Positions 21,882-33,030 of a DNA stretch of 64,000 bases are shown piece by piece. Position 1 is the first letter of the stretch, and each line of letters opens with the position of its first letter. The notes under the pieces were generated by a model. The model did no database searches. It saw only the letters and a program-made list of their open reading frames with translations, and was not told the DNA's origin. The translations under genes and the position numbers were made by a program. The DNA lies in the NCBI GenBank assembly GCA_028023455.1, contig JAQFVV010012396.1, forward strand, positions 24,263,330-24,327,329, in the 5' to 3' direction. The stretch is from Epiperipatus broadwayi. Lineage: Eukaryota; Onychophora; Udeonychophora; Euonychophora; Peripatidae.

Positions 21882-24529
21882 TTATAATGTTTTCCATCTT
21901 GCTAGGCCTCTATGTGTAATAAACTGCACAAGTTGATCAAGTTATGCAAAAAAGAAGATAGTTGTATTTCTATTTCTAAAAAACATAACTATATTTCCTG
22001 ATCAACTCAGTCTAGAATTATTACAAGTACAGTTGTGAGCTGAATCAGTTTTTAATTTATAAATGAGGGCACCAGAGTCATTAGACTCACTGATTCTGTG
22101 TCAAACATATTGTAACTCATAAAGTAATAATTCGAAATCAAATAAAATGTTATAAAAACATATTATAAAACAAAACATAACACTTATATTAATTATATAA
22201 CTTTTTTAATTTATTTTTTCCCTTTCAACATTCTTCAAAAATATACTCTACATATACATAGTTATATCTATGTTAATACATGATAAAAAAATAAAGACAA
22301 AGAATTAAAGAATTATACAATTAGTATAAACAATTCTATAGAACACTGAATCTGAATTGGACAGCCTATATTATCACATAACTTATACAACTCTACCATA
22401 ATTTAAATCTTCATTTAAAATGCATTCCAAACAATTATCCACATCAGTTATCTATCCATTCTTTTTCATCAACCATTTATTATTCATTCCAATAACTTTA
22501 TATATATTCATACATTAGTTTTATTATACATAATATAATTTGTTTCATATAATCTCCGTCTATTAACATCTTTTATAATTTACTCTTATATTATCAAATT
22601 AATTTTATTCAGTTTAAAGAACATATAATTGACTTATCATCTTTCCTATGAGCACCATTATCCTATCTTTCCTCAATTGCTTTGCTGTCTCAATTGTCGA
22701 AAGAGCTAAGGAATATAATGTGCTATCGATAGGAAAGATGATAAGTCACATTATATGTTCATTATTTGCAAACTGGACTATAAAATTAATTGTACTGATA
22801 GTATAAGGGCTTTAAATTATATAAAAGATGTTATAGACGCAGATTATATGAACAAATTATATTATGTATAATAAAACTAATTGTATGAATATATATAAGG
22901 CGTCTATTGAATGAATAATAAATGGTTGATGAAAAGAATGGATAGATAACTATGTGATATTGTTTGGAATCATTTTACTAAATGAAGATTTAATTATGGT
23001 AGAGTTGTATAGTTATGTGATAATATACTGTCCAATTCAGTTTCAGCTGTTCTATATGAATTGTTTATACTAATTGTATAATTCTTTAATTCTTTTTCTT
23101 TATTTTTACTTATCAGTATTAACATAGATGTCGCTATGTATATGTAGTCTAGTATTTTTTAAGACATGTTTGAAAAGGCAAAATAAATTTGCCAAAACTT
23201 TTTATATAATTAATATAAGTGTTATGTTTTGTTGTTTATAAAATTTTTTATAACATTTTATTTATTTCGAGATTAGTACAACATAAAAACAAAGAAAAGT
23301 ATTTTCCGTTTTCTTCTGTTTTTATTGAATATATGATCGGAATTAAAATTCCCATTAAGTAGGAGAAGATATTTCCCTTTGACTTAATTAAGAAAAATAA
23401 ATCTACTTAGCAAAGGTAATTTGTACACTAATTTGAATCTAAATAACCAAATATAAAACTTAAATATAATAACATTATTAATGTTATACACGTACAATGA
23501 AAGTTATGTTAATAATAAAGATTTATTCTAGCCCATCAAACATTTAATATTTATAATAAAAAAATATATAATATTGGAAAGTATTGTGCATAACAAATTT
23601 AATAATTTGATTCAAATATTGAAGTAATAGCTAGTTTGTGTCTTATTTTTCCGTTGTAACAGTTTCATTCACTTCCCAGTTCATAAATCTTTAGATCAGA
23701 AAATTTATGGAATAAACATTTTATTCAAATCTCAGCTCATAAAGCTTTATGTAAAAGTTATGACCATTAACTTACCGGTTAGTTGATATTTAAGTAGGTC
23801 ATTGATCATCCGATGTCCAATTCCTTCAATGGGTAGCCACAACCTTCAATGGGTAGCCACAATAGTTTTTTTTAGTTTTACTCCTTCAAAATCTCTGATC
23901 AATATTTAGATAGAGCCAGATGATGATTTAGGTGACTTTTTTCGAGAGAAAGTGCCAGAAAATGATAGAGTTTTACTCACTCATGGAGAGTGGTTTCAGT
24001 TTGTATCTAAGTGGACACATTTTATTATTTTTTTTATAAAAAAAATATGAGGCACTTCAAATTGCTCAACACTCTCTGGAACAACAAGACAAAGACCCTT
24101 TTCAAACCTGTGGGCTCCTTTTATATCCCCAGATTTTTTTAGAAGTTCTGTGCATATTCCTTTCACCTTTTGTTCTATTTTATAAACTTCTACCTTATTT
24201 ATCATTTTTTATTACAAAGTCTCTTTTCTCGTTATGAATTTCCGCCATTTTTAATTACTATCAGAAAGTCATTTCTGATAGCAATCTTTTACCTTTGAAA
24301 TTTCCTTTCACTATTTGAATCAATTATTTAGTATGAACTTTCCAACATTGAATTAATTTCAGTTAAATTATATATAAAAAAAAAATTAAACTTTCACTGT
24401 ATGTTATTTTTTAAAACAACATTATTTTACAAAAAAAAATTAAAAATTGAGTTCTCTTTTTTTTATTTAAATGATATACAATATTAAATAGCAATTTGTA
24501 CCATATATATATAAATAAACAGTACAATA
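21882..24529 (-). repeat. Ty3/gypsy 5' LTR (right LTR), split by an insertion
   Basis: Matches the left LTR from TTATAATGTTTTCCATCTTG to GTACAATA, except for an interruption at 22133-23338. Removing the insertion leaves about 1.44 kb, in line with the 1.43 kb of the left LTR. A small internal duplication, CCTTCAATGGGTAGCCACAA, occurs twice at 23823-23860 in this copy only. The minus-strand frame at 23996-24205 (69 codons) lies in the LTR; its left-LTR equivalent is frameshifted. Confidence 0.85.
22133..23269. mobile_element. Foldback (long palindrome) insertion inside the LTR
   Basis: The left arm (22133 to about 22649) and the right arm (about 22729 to 23269) are complementary along most of their length. 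Outer ends are CGAAATCAAATAAAATGTT and AACATTTTATTTATTTCG. Inner ends are GACTTATCATCTTTCCTAT and ATAGGAAAGATGATAAGTC. Arms of ~0.52-0.54 kb enclose an ~80-base loop. The uninterrupted sequence is seen in the other LTR, so this is a real insertion that post-dates the retrotransposon. No ORF is carried, making it a non-autonomous foldback or MITE. About 68 further inserted bases (23270-23338) lie outside the right arm. Confidence 0.9.
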
Positions 24530-25264
24530 TATATGTCTGTTTAAGGTGATTGAATGTTGTCATAAGACAAGGTATTTAAATAAACTTATTATAGATAGCA
24601 ATAACACTTTCATAAACTTCTGAAATAATTACACATGAATTGAAACCATATATATATAATTCAAAATGATATCAACATATATATATAATTCAAAAGATTC
24701 AACACTTAATTAGCAATAGTATATGTTTCTGTCAGTGACACATGTAAATATTTCAGCAATATATTTAAATTACACAAATTTATTATTTTAATTGCCTGAT
24801 TAAGAAGGCATTTATTCAGAAGAATCACTTTTGTTTAATAATGTAATAGACTATTAATTATTTTTAATAGAAAAAATACTTTTACATTTTTCATGAAGTT
24901 GAGCCAAGGCTCAAGTCGCTCTTCACTGTGTAAATTTATTGAACTAAATTACACAAATATATTTATTTCATGTTGCATAATGTAATAAGAGCATTCTTAT
25001 AATAAACAAATTTTAGAAAATACATAAATAATTACTAATCATATTTATTATATTGAAAATTAATTTACTTAACCTTAAATATAGACTTTAAATTTAATTA
25101 AGTACAATTATATCAATAATATTGTTTTTATAAGTTAATGATAGTAGCCTTTTTTAAATTCTTTACTCTTTTCATTTATAAATAATATTTGATAATTCAT
25201 TTATAATATTTATACAGACAAATGAAATTGTGCGTTTAATTACATCAGATAAATATCGAGCTTA
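24530..25264. other. AT-rich non-coding sequence
   Basis: No gene recognised. The motif CATATATATATAATTCAAAA occurs twice near 24647-24695. Otherwise unassigned. Confidence 0.55.
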
Positions 25265-25515
25265 AACATTAGTGGAAGATCCGATTGTGTTTACTATTGG
25301 ACAAAGAGGAGAATTTGTTTATTTATAAATATTTATTTATTTATTTATCTGATTTATTTTATGGAATATATAGAAATTCACATCTTAGAGTGAACACCTT
25401 CAACATTTCTTATTTGGCTCAGATCACTTGTGCTTACTATTGGATGAAGGGGGATCTCTTTATTTATAAATATAATATTTATTTGTTTTTTCTGATTTAT
25501 ATATGTAATATACAG
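25265..25515 (+). repeat. Imperfect tandem duplication inside the Penelope-like relic
   Basis: Two units of about 125-150 bases are recognisable. TGTTTACTATTGGACAAAG, then TTTATTTATAAATA, then a GATTTATTTTATGGAATATA run ending CACATCTTAGAG matches TGCTTACTATTGGATGAAGG, TTTATTTATAAATA and GATTTATATATGTAATATAC ending CATGCTTTAGAG. The second unit joins smoothly to the RT motif. The first is therefore probably a duplicate of RT-coding sequence just before the DD motif. Confidence 0.65.
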
Positions 25516-26300
25516 GAATTCATGCTTTAGAGACAATATATTTAAAAACTCTTATTTGTCTAGGATACACAGATGATACATTTATCATCTGTCAATATGG
25601 TAAAGATAACTTGCATGATTATTTAAAACCTATAAACAATTTACACCCTAGTATTAAATTTTAATAAAAACAGAAACTTATTGGAAACTTTTTTATTGAT
25701 GTCCTTGTCACCAAGAAAAGTAATAATCATTTACCCTGTTCAATTTTCAGAAAGCAAACACACATTGTCATCACATCATCATCCAGCTCAAATCTTTTCT
25801 GTTGCAAAAGCACTATTTTCTAGGGCTATTACCCTTCTTTCAAATAAATTAAATCTCAAAGATAAAATAAATCATATAAGCAATATTTTTCAGATTAAAA
25901 ACAATCAAAATAAAAAAAAAACCAAAAAAGAAACAACTATTAGAGTTTGTATTCCTCATATATAAGAAACAACAAACAATATTGAACATATTTGGAGACA
26001 TTATAATATAAAGACAACATATACCACTTACCAAAAAAAATAATAGCTATAACAAAACCTAAAGATTCAATTTCTTTTGAAACCCGTGGAGTTTATGAAA
26101 TTTCATGTAACATTTGCAAGGCTGTCCGTATAGATATGAGTAATTGTCACAGCATTGCTAGAATAGATATATTAATGCAGTTAAAAATACTCATCATTAT
26201 CATCACTATCTCTCCATGCTCTAGATACAGGCCATAGTATTGATTTTTCTAATATGAGAACACTAACTATATGTGACACTCTGCAAAAATGTCAGATATG
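25265..26300 (+). pseudogene. Penelope-like element: RT 3' half plus GIY-YIG-type endonuclease remnant
   Basis: Plus-strand readings match Penelope-like elements in order. GYTDDTFIICQYGKDNLHDY at 25564-25623 contains the catalytic DD. NLHPSIKF follows, then FFIDVLVTKK, then FRKQTHIV, and, after a frame change, SSHHHPAQIFSVAKALFSRA. Further on come RVCIPHI, stop, ETTNNIEHIWRHYNIKT, and then TRGVYEISCNICKAV (about 26080-26125), which resembles the GIY-YIG start (G-V/I-Y-x-I-x-C). LDTGHSIDFSNMRTLT at about 26220-26265 resembles the conserved end block. Stops and frame changes are common, and the 5' part is missing. Confidence 0.82.
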
Positions 26301-26547
26301 TGCCAGATTGTATCAACAAATGTGATGATATATGCAAATTATCTTTTATTTGAACTTTTTTTTTAAAATTTCTTAACCTAAATAATTTATCATATTTATT
26401 ATTTTTATTTTTTATTAACAAAACATTCATTATTATTATACCTGTGTCTACAACACCTCTACAATTAAAAGATTTGTTACCAATTTGATGACCAGTGTGA
26501 CCTGGTCATAACATTGGTTTATATTTATATATATATATATATATATA
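26301..26547. other. AT-rich flank with (TA)n run
   Basis: No gene seen. A (TA)n run at about 26519-26546 abuts the left end of the Merlin-type element. If the target was this TA run, its target-site duplication would be hard to see. Confidence 0.5.
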
Positions 26548-27005
26548 GAGCGTGCTAATAGCACATGGATATGCCTGTATAATATTTTATTTATTTATAA
26601 ATGGTACTGATTTAGTATGTGCTCATAGCCATTTTAAATTCTAAGAACAACTCAAAAACACTTCTGATGCATCCAAGTGATAAATGATATCAAATAATTC
26701 AATTGTGGTTGCAATATGATCATCCATTACAAAATCACAATGAAGATTAATAGTTGAAAAAATAAAATGCAAATTTTATACAACTGTGCTTGATCAAATC
26801 ACATGATAAATATATATAAAGAATGAGATGAATGAATAAAAATTTCTAAATATTACAATATATTTCCATAAGCACATGTAGAAATAACAAAAAATTGATC
26901 ATGCCAATCTTATAATTTTACAAATGTCATAACTATATGAAATAAGGCATATTAACTTTACAATTAATAGGATTTTTTCTTACCAGTAAGAAAGTCTGAT
27001 GTTGC

Positions 27006-27296
27006 ATGCTTGCTTTGTTCCATGTAATTAAAAAAATGGAGATATGTAAAAATAACATTCATATTTCATCTCCTGACATGGTTAAAAGATCTACACTTAA
27101 TTGCATGAGATTCTTACAGGCTCTTGAAATTGATGCAAATCTATATCTATTTACACCAAAGTCACTTTTACCATCAACAAATGAACATGAAAATATGTTT
27201 AAAGAAAATAATTACAGATTTTATTATTTCAAACTACTAAATATTGAAATAGTTTTAACTATCAAGGATAATTTTGCTAGAGTAAGCCCACATTGA
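27006..27296 (+). other. Unrecognised open frame of 96 codons inside the Merlin-type element
   Basis: An uninterrupted frame starts in the inner part of the left arm and extends into the central region. I recognise no domain: it has no cysteine/histidine cluster, signal peptide or membrane segment, and composition is ordinary for AT-rich DNA. It runs opposite to the transposase. It is most likely a chance frame; a captured or second ORF of the transposon is a weaker alternative. Confidence 0.25.
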
Positions 27297-27439
27297 AATA
27301 TATATCATAGAAAGTATGTAACATGAATAAATAAAAATTTGTTAATTATTTCAAATATAAAATAGGTAATGATTTTTAAATAAGATAACCACTAACTGTT
27401 TCAGAGTTAGTAGGTATTGTTAGCATCTTTGAGAAATGT

Positions 27440-28350
27440 AATGAATAAATCTCTTTCATTTAGATTCTTTTTGTTCATCTGCCAACAAATGGAACCCAAG
27501 TGGGATTGTAGTATATCCAGTGATGTGCCTCTCATCTTTTTTTAATATTTTAACTTTGGCCTTAAGCCATGATCTCTCAATTGAATGGGTATGAGGACCT
27601 GTCACAGGATTTACATAGTTTTGATGGCAAATTGTTAAAACCCCATATCATTGAGGTCTGCAAAGGCTGTCTTTCATCTGAATGTATGACAGAGCTGCCA
27701 TGCATTCCCTTTCAATAATGGAAATCAATGTAGCTTTATCTCAATATGACACTGAAAATTAGTGACAATCAGGATCCTTTTTAGCCCAAATATCAGTGTC
27801 CATCAATTTAGGCCCTATGGTTCTTTTTATTAAATGGGGTTACTTGTTTATCATTATTTGTACATGGATGATAATTATTTAGCAGTTTTCTCTCTTTAAT
27901 TTTCTTTAGCTAGAAAATCTTGCTTCATCTATTTGAATAGGTTCTTACTTTTTCCCTATCAACTATCCCATCATCTTAACTTATACAGCTCAGTAACAGA
28001 CTTCTCTACAAAAATTAAATCAGTCAGCTAGCATTATCAATGATTTTCTGATCATCTTTACCATTGTTCTGGCCAGAAATTCCATTACAAAAAAAAAAAA
28101 AAACAAATCCTGAATTTTGAATAATATCAATCAACTTGCAATGCAGCCACTAGCATCCGTGTAATGGAAAAATTGATTTTCTGCATAAATAAAGTGGGTA
28201 ATGTGGCTCCTATAGCAATGCATTGTGAGAACACACTCTCAACCCCCAAACCAGTTCTTCCACATTTTGTCCATGGTGTCACCACATTTTGTGCATGGCT
28301 TCTTACAGTCTTCATTATTGAGAAGATAATGTTCTTTAAAAAGATAACCA
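27440..28350 (-). pseudogene. Merlin (ISXO2-like) transposase relic
   Basis: This DDE-type transposase would cut and paste the element by its inverted ends. Minus-strand reading gives an N-terminal zinc-ribbon fragment KPCTKCGDTM (28280-28310), then EPIQIDEARF (about 27920-27950), where IDE carries the first catalytic Asp. IHSDE at about 27680 is consistent with the second Asp (the I-x-SD block). After a frame change comes QNYVNPVTGPHTHSIERSW followed by LKAK (27555-27625), matching the family's H-x-x-x-F/Y-V-D/N-P-x-T-G-x-H-T-x-x-I-E block with the catalytic Glu. Several stops and frameshifts interrupt it. The + strand frame at 28164-28382 is a shadow. Confidence 0.8.
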
Positions 28351-28984
28351 GTTGGTTTTTGCTAGAAATGATATTAAGGTAAAACAATTTTAGAGACATA
28401 ATATTTAACAAGCTTGTTGTGAAATTAAATGTCTCTTGCAAAAAAGAAATTTGCTATTCAAGACCAAAGATTTTGGATCAAAATTTGTCTTTTATAGACG
28501 TTTTCAAATGTGAATAATGCTAATTTTTTATTATTCTCGTATTTTTATTATCTGCATCCTTTTTATGTCATGTGTGAAAGGAATCATACAACTGTACTTG
28601 TTTTGGTAAGAGAAAAATCTGATTTATTATTTTTTTTATTAATTGTAATATTAATATTCTTTACTTTACACAATTATTTTTTTAGACTAATCTTAAAATA
28701 ATGTGTGATTTATTATTAATTGTAGAATTAATATGCTTCATCAGTTTGTTAATGGTACAAGTCACTTCCATGTAAGTAGATATAGATTTGTATCAATTTC
28801 AAGGGCCCATAAGGAACTCACACGATCAGGTGTAGATCTGATAATCATATTAGGGAATGAAATGTGAATGCTATTTTTACTTATTTCCATTTGTTTTTCT
28901 AACTACATGGAACAAAGCAAGCATGCAACCTCAGCCTTACTTTCTGATAAAAAAATTCTATTAATTGTAAAATTAATATGCTTT

Positions 28985-29275
28985 ATTTCATGTTTATGGC
29001 ATATATTGTAATATAATGCATATTTAATAAGCTTTTAGTTTTTCAAAATTATAAAGTTGGTGTGATCAATTTTATATTGTTTTTACATGAGCTCATAATC
29101 ATATATTGTAATATTTCAAAATTATAAGGTTGCTATGATCAATTGTGTTATTTCTATATTTATTTAAGGGCATATATAGTAATATAATTCGTATTTAATA
29201 AGCTTTTAGTTTTTTTGAAATTATAAGGTTGGTCTAATCAATTTTACATTATTTCTACATGCACTTGTTATATTT
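28985..29275. repeat. Tandemly repeated segment within the right Merlin arm
   Basis: A segment built on CATATATTGTAATATAATGC, TTTAATAAGCTTTTAGTTTT, AAATTATAAGGTTGG and TATTTCTACATG recurs about three times here. It recurs again after the nested insertions at 30430-30550. The left arm has it once, inverted, at about 26850-26950. The arm therefore expanded by internal duplication on one side only. Confidence 0.75.
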
Positions 29276-29435
29276 AAATAAAAATATGGATTTATTAAGT
29301 TTAATAAAGTATAAGATAAGAAGCCATATTTAATGATTTCAGAAAAACAATTGAAGAAAGCAAAGTTATGTTAAGTAGAGCAACAAAGATAGATTGCTCA
29401 AAGATAAAGAAAATGTAAAATAATAATTAAACTAG

Positions 29436-29930
29436 TAAATGTCATCATCATCAACAACCATTATCAATCCACTGCAGGATGGTCTTTCTAAATTCAATCC
29501 ATCTTTTCCTATCTTTAACTTCCCTTTTCCACATCATTCCTGCACACTTTCTTATTTCATCTATCCATCTCACTTGTGGTCTCTTTCTGGGTCTTTTAAA
29601 TCTCTTGGAAACCAGTTCAAAAATTCAATTGTCCATCTATTATCATCTTTTCTAGCAATATGTCCAGCCCAACTCCACTTTAGTCTTTTAATTTTATCAA
29701 TGAGGTCAGTAACACCTGTTTGTTCTCTTACCCATACATTGCATTTTCGATCTCTTCTTGTTACTCCCAACATGCATCTCTCCATACTTCTTTGAGTGGT
29801 CTGAAGTCTCTGTATTGCTTTTCTATTAAGTGTCCAAGTCTCAGATCCATAAGTAAAAACTGGCAAAACATATTTATTAAAAACCTTCCTTTTCAAACAC
29901 ATAAGCTTATTTCCTTTTAGTATCAAGTTA
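29436..29930 (-). pseudogene. RTE-type LINE RT C-terminus nested in the Merlin arm
   Basis: An open minus frame of 118 codons reads FTYGSETWTLNRKAIQRLQT, then MERCMLGVTRRDRKCNVWV and RLKWSWAGHIARKDDNRWT, the highly characteristic C-terminal region of RTE-like retrotransposon proteins. The ORF ends at a frame break, but homologous sequence continues to the 3' tail, seen on + as CATCATCATCAACAACCATT at 29442-29461. The fragment is 5'-truncated at about 29930. It interrupts the right inverted arm of the Merlin-type element, so it inserted later. It is the best preserved RTE copy in the window. Confidence 0.88.
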
Positions 29931-30239
29931 TTTCTGTTACATTAAAATATTTGTGAAAAACATTACGATGTATATTTGTAAAACTGATTAAATAAAATGA
30001 TAAAGAAAAATTGCTTAATACAATGTAGAGCATAAGAACTAATTGCAGTAAAAGGAAGGACAGCTATGCAAATAAAAATGTGTTGAAGAAGATTGTGATC
30101 ACTAATAAGATCAGGATTACCAGATATGAAAAGATGTGTATGTATAAATAGTGAGTGCAGAGAATCAATCAACTTGTGAATATTGCAAACTAGATTTAAG
30201 AATAATATTGGCTGAGTATAACTCATATTTACTAAGCCA

Positions 30240-30425
30240 CTAAACATCACATGGTGCAATGCTCTCAGATCCAAGGCTCCTCACTGACAAAGGCCACAAG
30301 CCAGAAACTAGTTTGGGGATATTAGATGAGTAGGCACTAGATGGAAATTTTATGCACAAGCCTTCTGACATCCATTGATTACTCTGGTTGGTACAGGATG
30401 GTACTACTGTATGGAAAATTTTGCC
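30240..30425 (+). repeat. Foldback-repeat family 'ACTAGT', copy nested in the Merlin arm
   Basis: Shares long stretches with five copies at 56.2-58.9 kb, including CTCAGATCCAAGGCTCCTCA, CCACAAGCCAGAAACTAGT, GGCACTAGATGG and TTTTATGCACAAGCCTTCTG. It ends in GCCTATTTAATAAC. This copy is single and not paired with an inverted partner. Its sequence resumes directly into the Merlin arm, so it marks another nested insertion. Confidence 0.82.
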
Positions 30426-30900
30426 TATTTAATAACATTTAATAAGCTTTTGTTTTTTCCAAATTATAAGGTTGGTATGATCTATTTTATACTATTTCTA
30501 CATGTGCTTATGGACATATATTATAATATAATTCAGATTTAATATCCTTTAGTTTTTTGGAAATTTATTCATTCAACCCATTTATTATATTTTGTTTTCT
30601 TTTAAGTCACATGATTTGAAAAAGCATAGTTGAACAAAATCTGTAATTTTAATTTTTAAATTGTTGAAGTGTATGTTTTAGTCATGTGATTCGATTAAGC
30701 ATTGTTGTATGAAATTTGCATTTAAATTTTTTAATTGTTGATGTAAATTGCGATTTTGTAATGAATGATCATATTGTGACCATGTGTTGATTATTCAATG
30801 TCATTTATTGCTTGGATGGATCAGCAGTGGTTTTGGGCAGTTCTTAGAATTCAAAATGGCCATGAGCACATACTAAAGGCATACCCATGTTTTAATATAA

Positions 30901-32904
30901 ATTATTAACACATATTTTGTAGTTGTTTTGTATAATTTCAAATTTGGTTATGATACTTTTCTTTATGCTTGAGATAATGCCTTATTAATTACAAATATCT
31001 ATTTTAATTGTGTAATAGTAATTTTCATTTTCCAATAAACACTAAAAATAACTATGGATCTAATACCTTAGATAGTATGATACTCATTCTATCAATTATA
31101 TCATACTATTATTATTTTTACAGGCAGTGAATTATCATTCATCTGATTAAATCAAATAATTCTGGAACCTTCTATTGAAAAAATCCAAATATCAATCTAG
31201 CAGTCGTTGAGTTGATTAGCTATGTACCACATAGCTTAAAAACATTAATTCATACCTCAAACTATATGTCATGGTATATGTATTAATTACCAAGATATAT
31301 TATTAAATTTAAATTCACCTGCTTTTTTATGTATAACCTATGTGATTTGTAAAATAAAATTAGTGCTTTATTTAAAATATTGACTTGGAAATAGCTTGCT
31401 ATTTGCATTCTATGTAAACTGTATTTATTAAAGATTATAGTGTATAGATAGCAGATATTTTTCTGTAAAACATTTAACCATATATGGTTAGCATTATTTA
31501 ATCAAAAGTAATTAAAATGGATTTCACTTTAACCAAGCATAATAATACTTAATAAATCATTAGTGAATTCTCCCAGATTACATTAGACATCTGCATTCAC
31601 AGCAGTTATTGCCTACAATAAATTTGGGCAATCAATGCACAGAGATGATGTCAGCCAAGTTTATAAAATATATTTTGGTTAACAACTTTATTTTCAAAAC
31701 AACATATTTTAGTATTACTAGTTTGCCTTGTAGTAAAAATATAAAGGAGGCTACTAAAGATCTGTGTGCTAATCTAATGTTTTTATTGGTGAATGTCAAT
31801 AAAAAAATAATTTGGGATTTGATAGGAACTACTATCAAACATCCATTGATTACTCAGAATTGTTGTATATGACTGTATAAGACTTATAATTTGTTAATTA
31901 AACTTGAAGAAGCATAAAAAATAAATTACCTATTGTCATCTTTGTGTAGAATAATAAGAAAGTATTTGACTTTTATGGTTACAATAAGTATAGTAAGAAT
32001 AAAAAGGAACAAACTATAGATTTACTGTTTTTAAGATAAAAGAAAAAAAAAAGTTTGTTGAAGAAGAAAAAATTTGAAAGTTACAAAGATTATCCCCCTC
32101 TTTGAAAATAATGTTGTTTTTTACTTTAAATAAAAAGATAAAATAAAATTTCTATTTGAAGCTCAGTTTTGTCAATAATTTACTTTGAATTCTTTTATTC
32201 TTGATATTATTCTTACTTATAGAATATTCTCAGTTATAAAGTATCTATGTAGTAAATCTTACTTCGAATAATGCAAACATTGTTATATGTTTTCCCCCTC
32301 AAAATGGGACTTTTTTATATTCTATCTGAAAATAGAACAATGTCTCAATTTTGTCTTTTTCATTACACAATATTGTAATTTCTGATTTCTCTAATTAGAT
32401 GTGGAAAAATAATAATTTGCGTATTAATTAAATCCATATCACATTTTTAATGTTTAAACAATACAAACAATTTACAGATTAAGTAAGTTTTTTTCTTTCA
32501 TTAATGAATATTTCAAACTATCTTTATTTTGAAATGGAAAGATTTAAAATTCTTGATATATATGAATCTGAGATTAATTTTGTTGGTCATTTATGTTTAT
32601 AATTGCTTCTTAACAATCAGCAAATTTTGAAAAAAAAATAATGATGCAAAAATATATTGTGCAAAATTCATTTATTTTCTATGAATACCATTTCATTCAT
32701 GAATAAATAATTGATTATTGATATTAGATGATTTTGTTTTATTCATGAAATTTTAACTTTCCATTCTTTTATTATTACAAATACTACAGCAGTGATTATG
32801 TCTATAAAAATGCAAATAAATGCCACTTCTCAAAATATTTAGAAGATATATTATTATTTAAATACATGTATATTATATATACTTTTAAGCTAGATATAAT
32901 TAAG
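30901..32904. other. AT-rich non-coding sequence
   Basis: No gene recognised. Open frames on both strands at 31609-31872 overlap each other and show no family motif. Confidence 0.5.
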
Positions 32905-33030
32905 TGGGATTTGAACCCAGACATTCAATCAACCTTTAGTCATTTATTCCATTTTATCTCTGTGATCATGTGTATTGATTGTATAAAATTGAGTGGATAA
33001 CTAAAGAAAGCTTCAAGTCTGGATTTAAAT
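32905..33030. repeat. Inverted fusion of SINE-like family 2 fragments
   Basis: The left half (GTGGGATTTGAACCCAGACA ... TTATTCCATTTTAT) is the minus-oriented B-box end of family 2. The right half (TCATGTGTATTGATTGTATA, AAATTGAGTGGATAACTAAAG ... GTCTGGATTTAAATC) is the plus-oriented head. The two halves are near-complementary, so the 126-base segment can fold into a hairpin with arms of about 50 bases. It is the same type of inverted arrangement as at 11866-12715 but shorter. Confidence 0.7.

Larger units (their letters stand above)
26548..30900 (-). mobile_element. Merlin-type DNA transposon with long inverted arms (decayed, with nested insertions)
   Basis: The left arm (about 26548-27065) and the right arm (about 28875-30900) are inverted copies. 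The outer ends share ATGGATATGCCT/AGGCATACCCAT and AGTATGTGCTCATAGCC/GGCCATGAGCACATACT. The inner ends share TGCATGCTTGCTTTGTTCCATGTA and its complement at 28907-28929, given here only as the shared word GCTTGCTTTGTTCCATGTA. Between them is a minus-strand IS1595/ISXO2-like DDE transposase relic, the hallmark of the eukaryotic Merlin superfamily. The right arm is enlarged by repeated copies of a ~130-base segment, an RTE fragment and a foldback repeat. Target-site duplications were not resolved. Confidence 0.72.

Noticed and set aside
29963-30274. 103-codon minus-strand protein
   Set aside because: It spans the junction of the Merlin arm and a nested foldback repeat, so it cannot be an inherited gene; no family motif.
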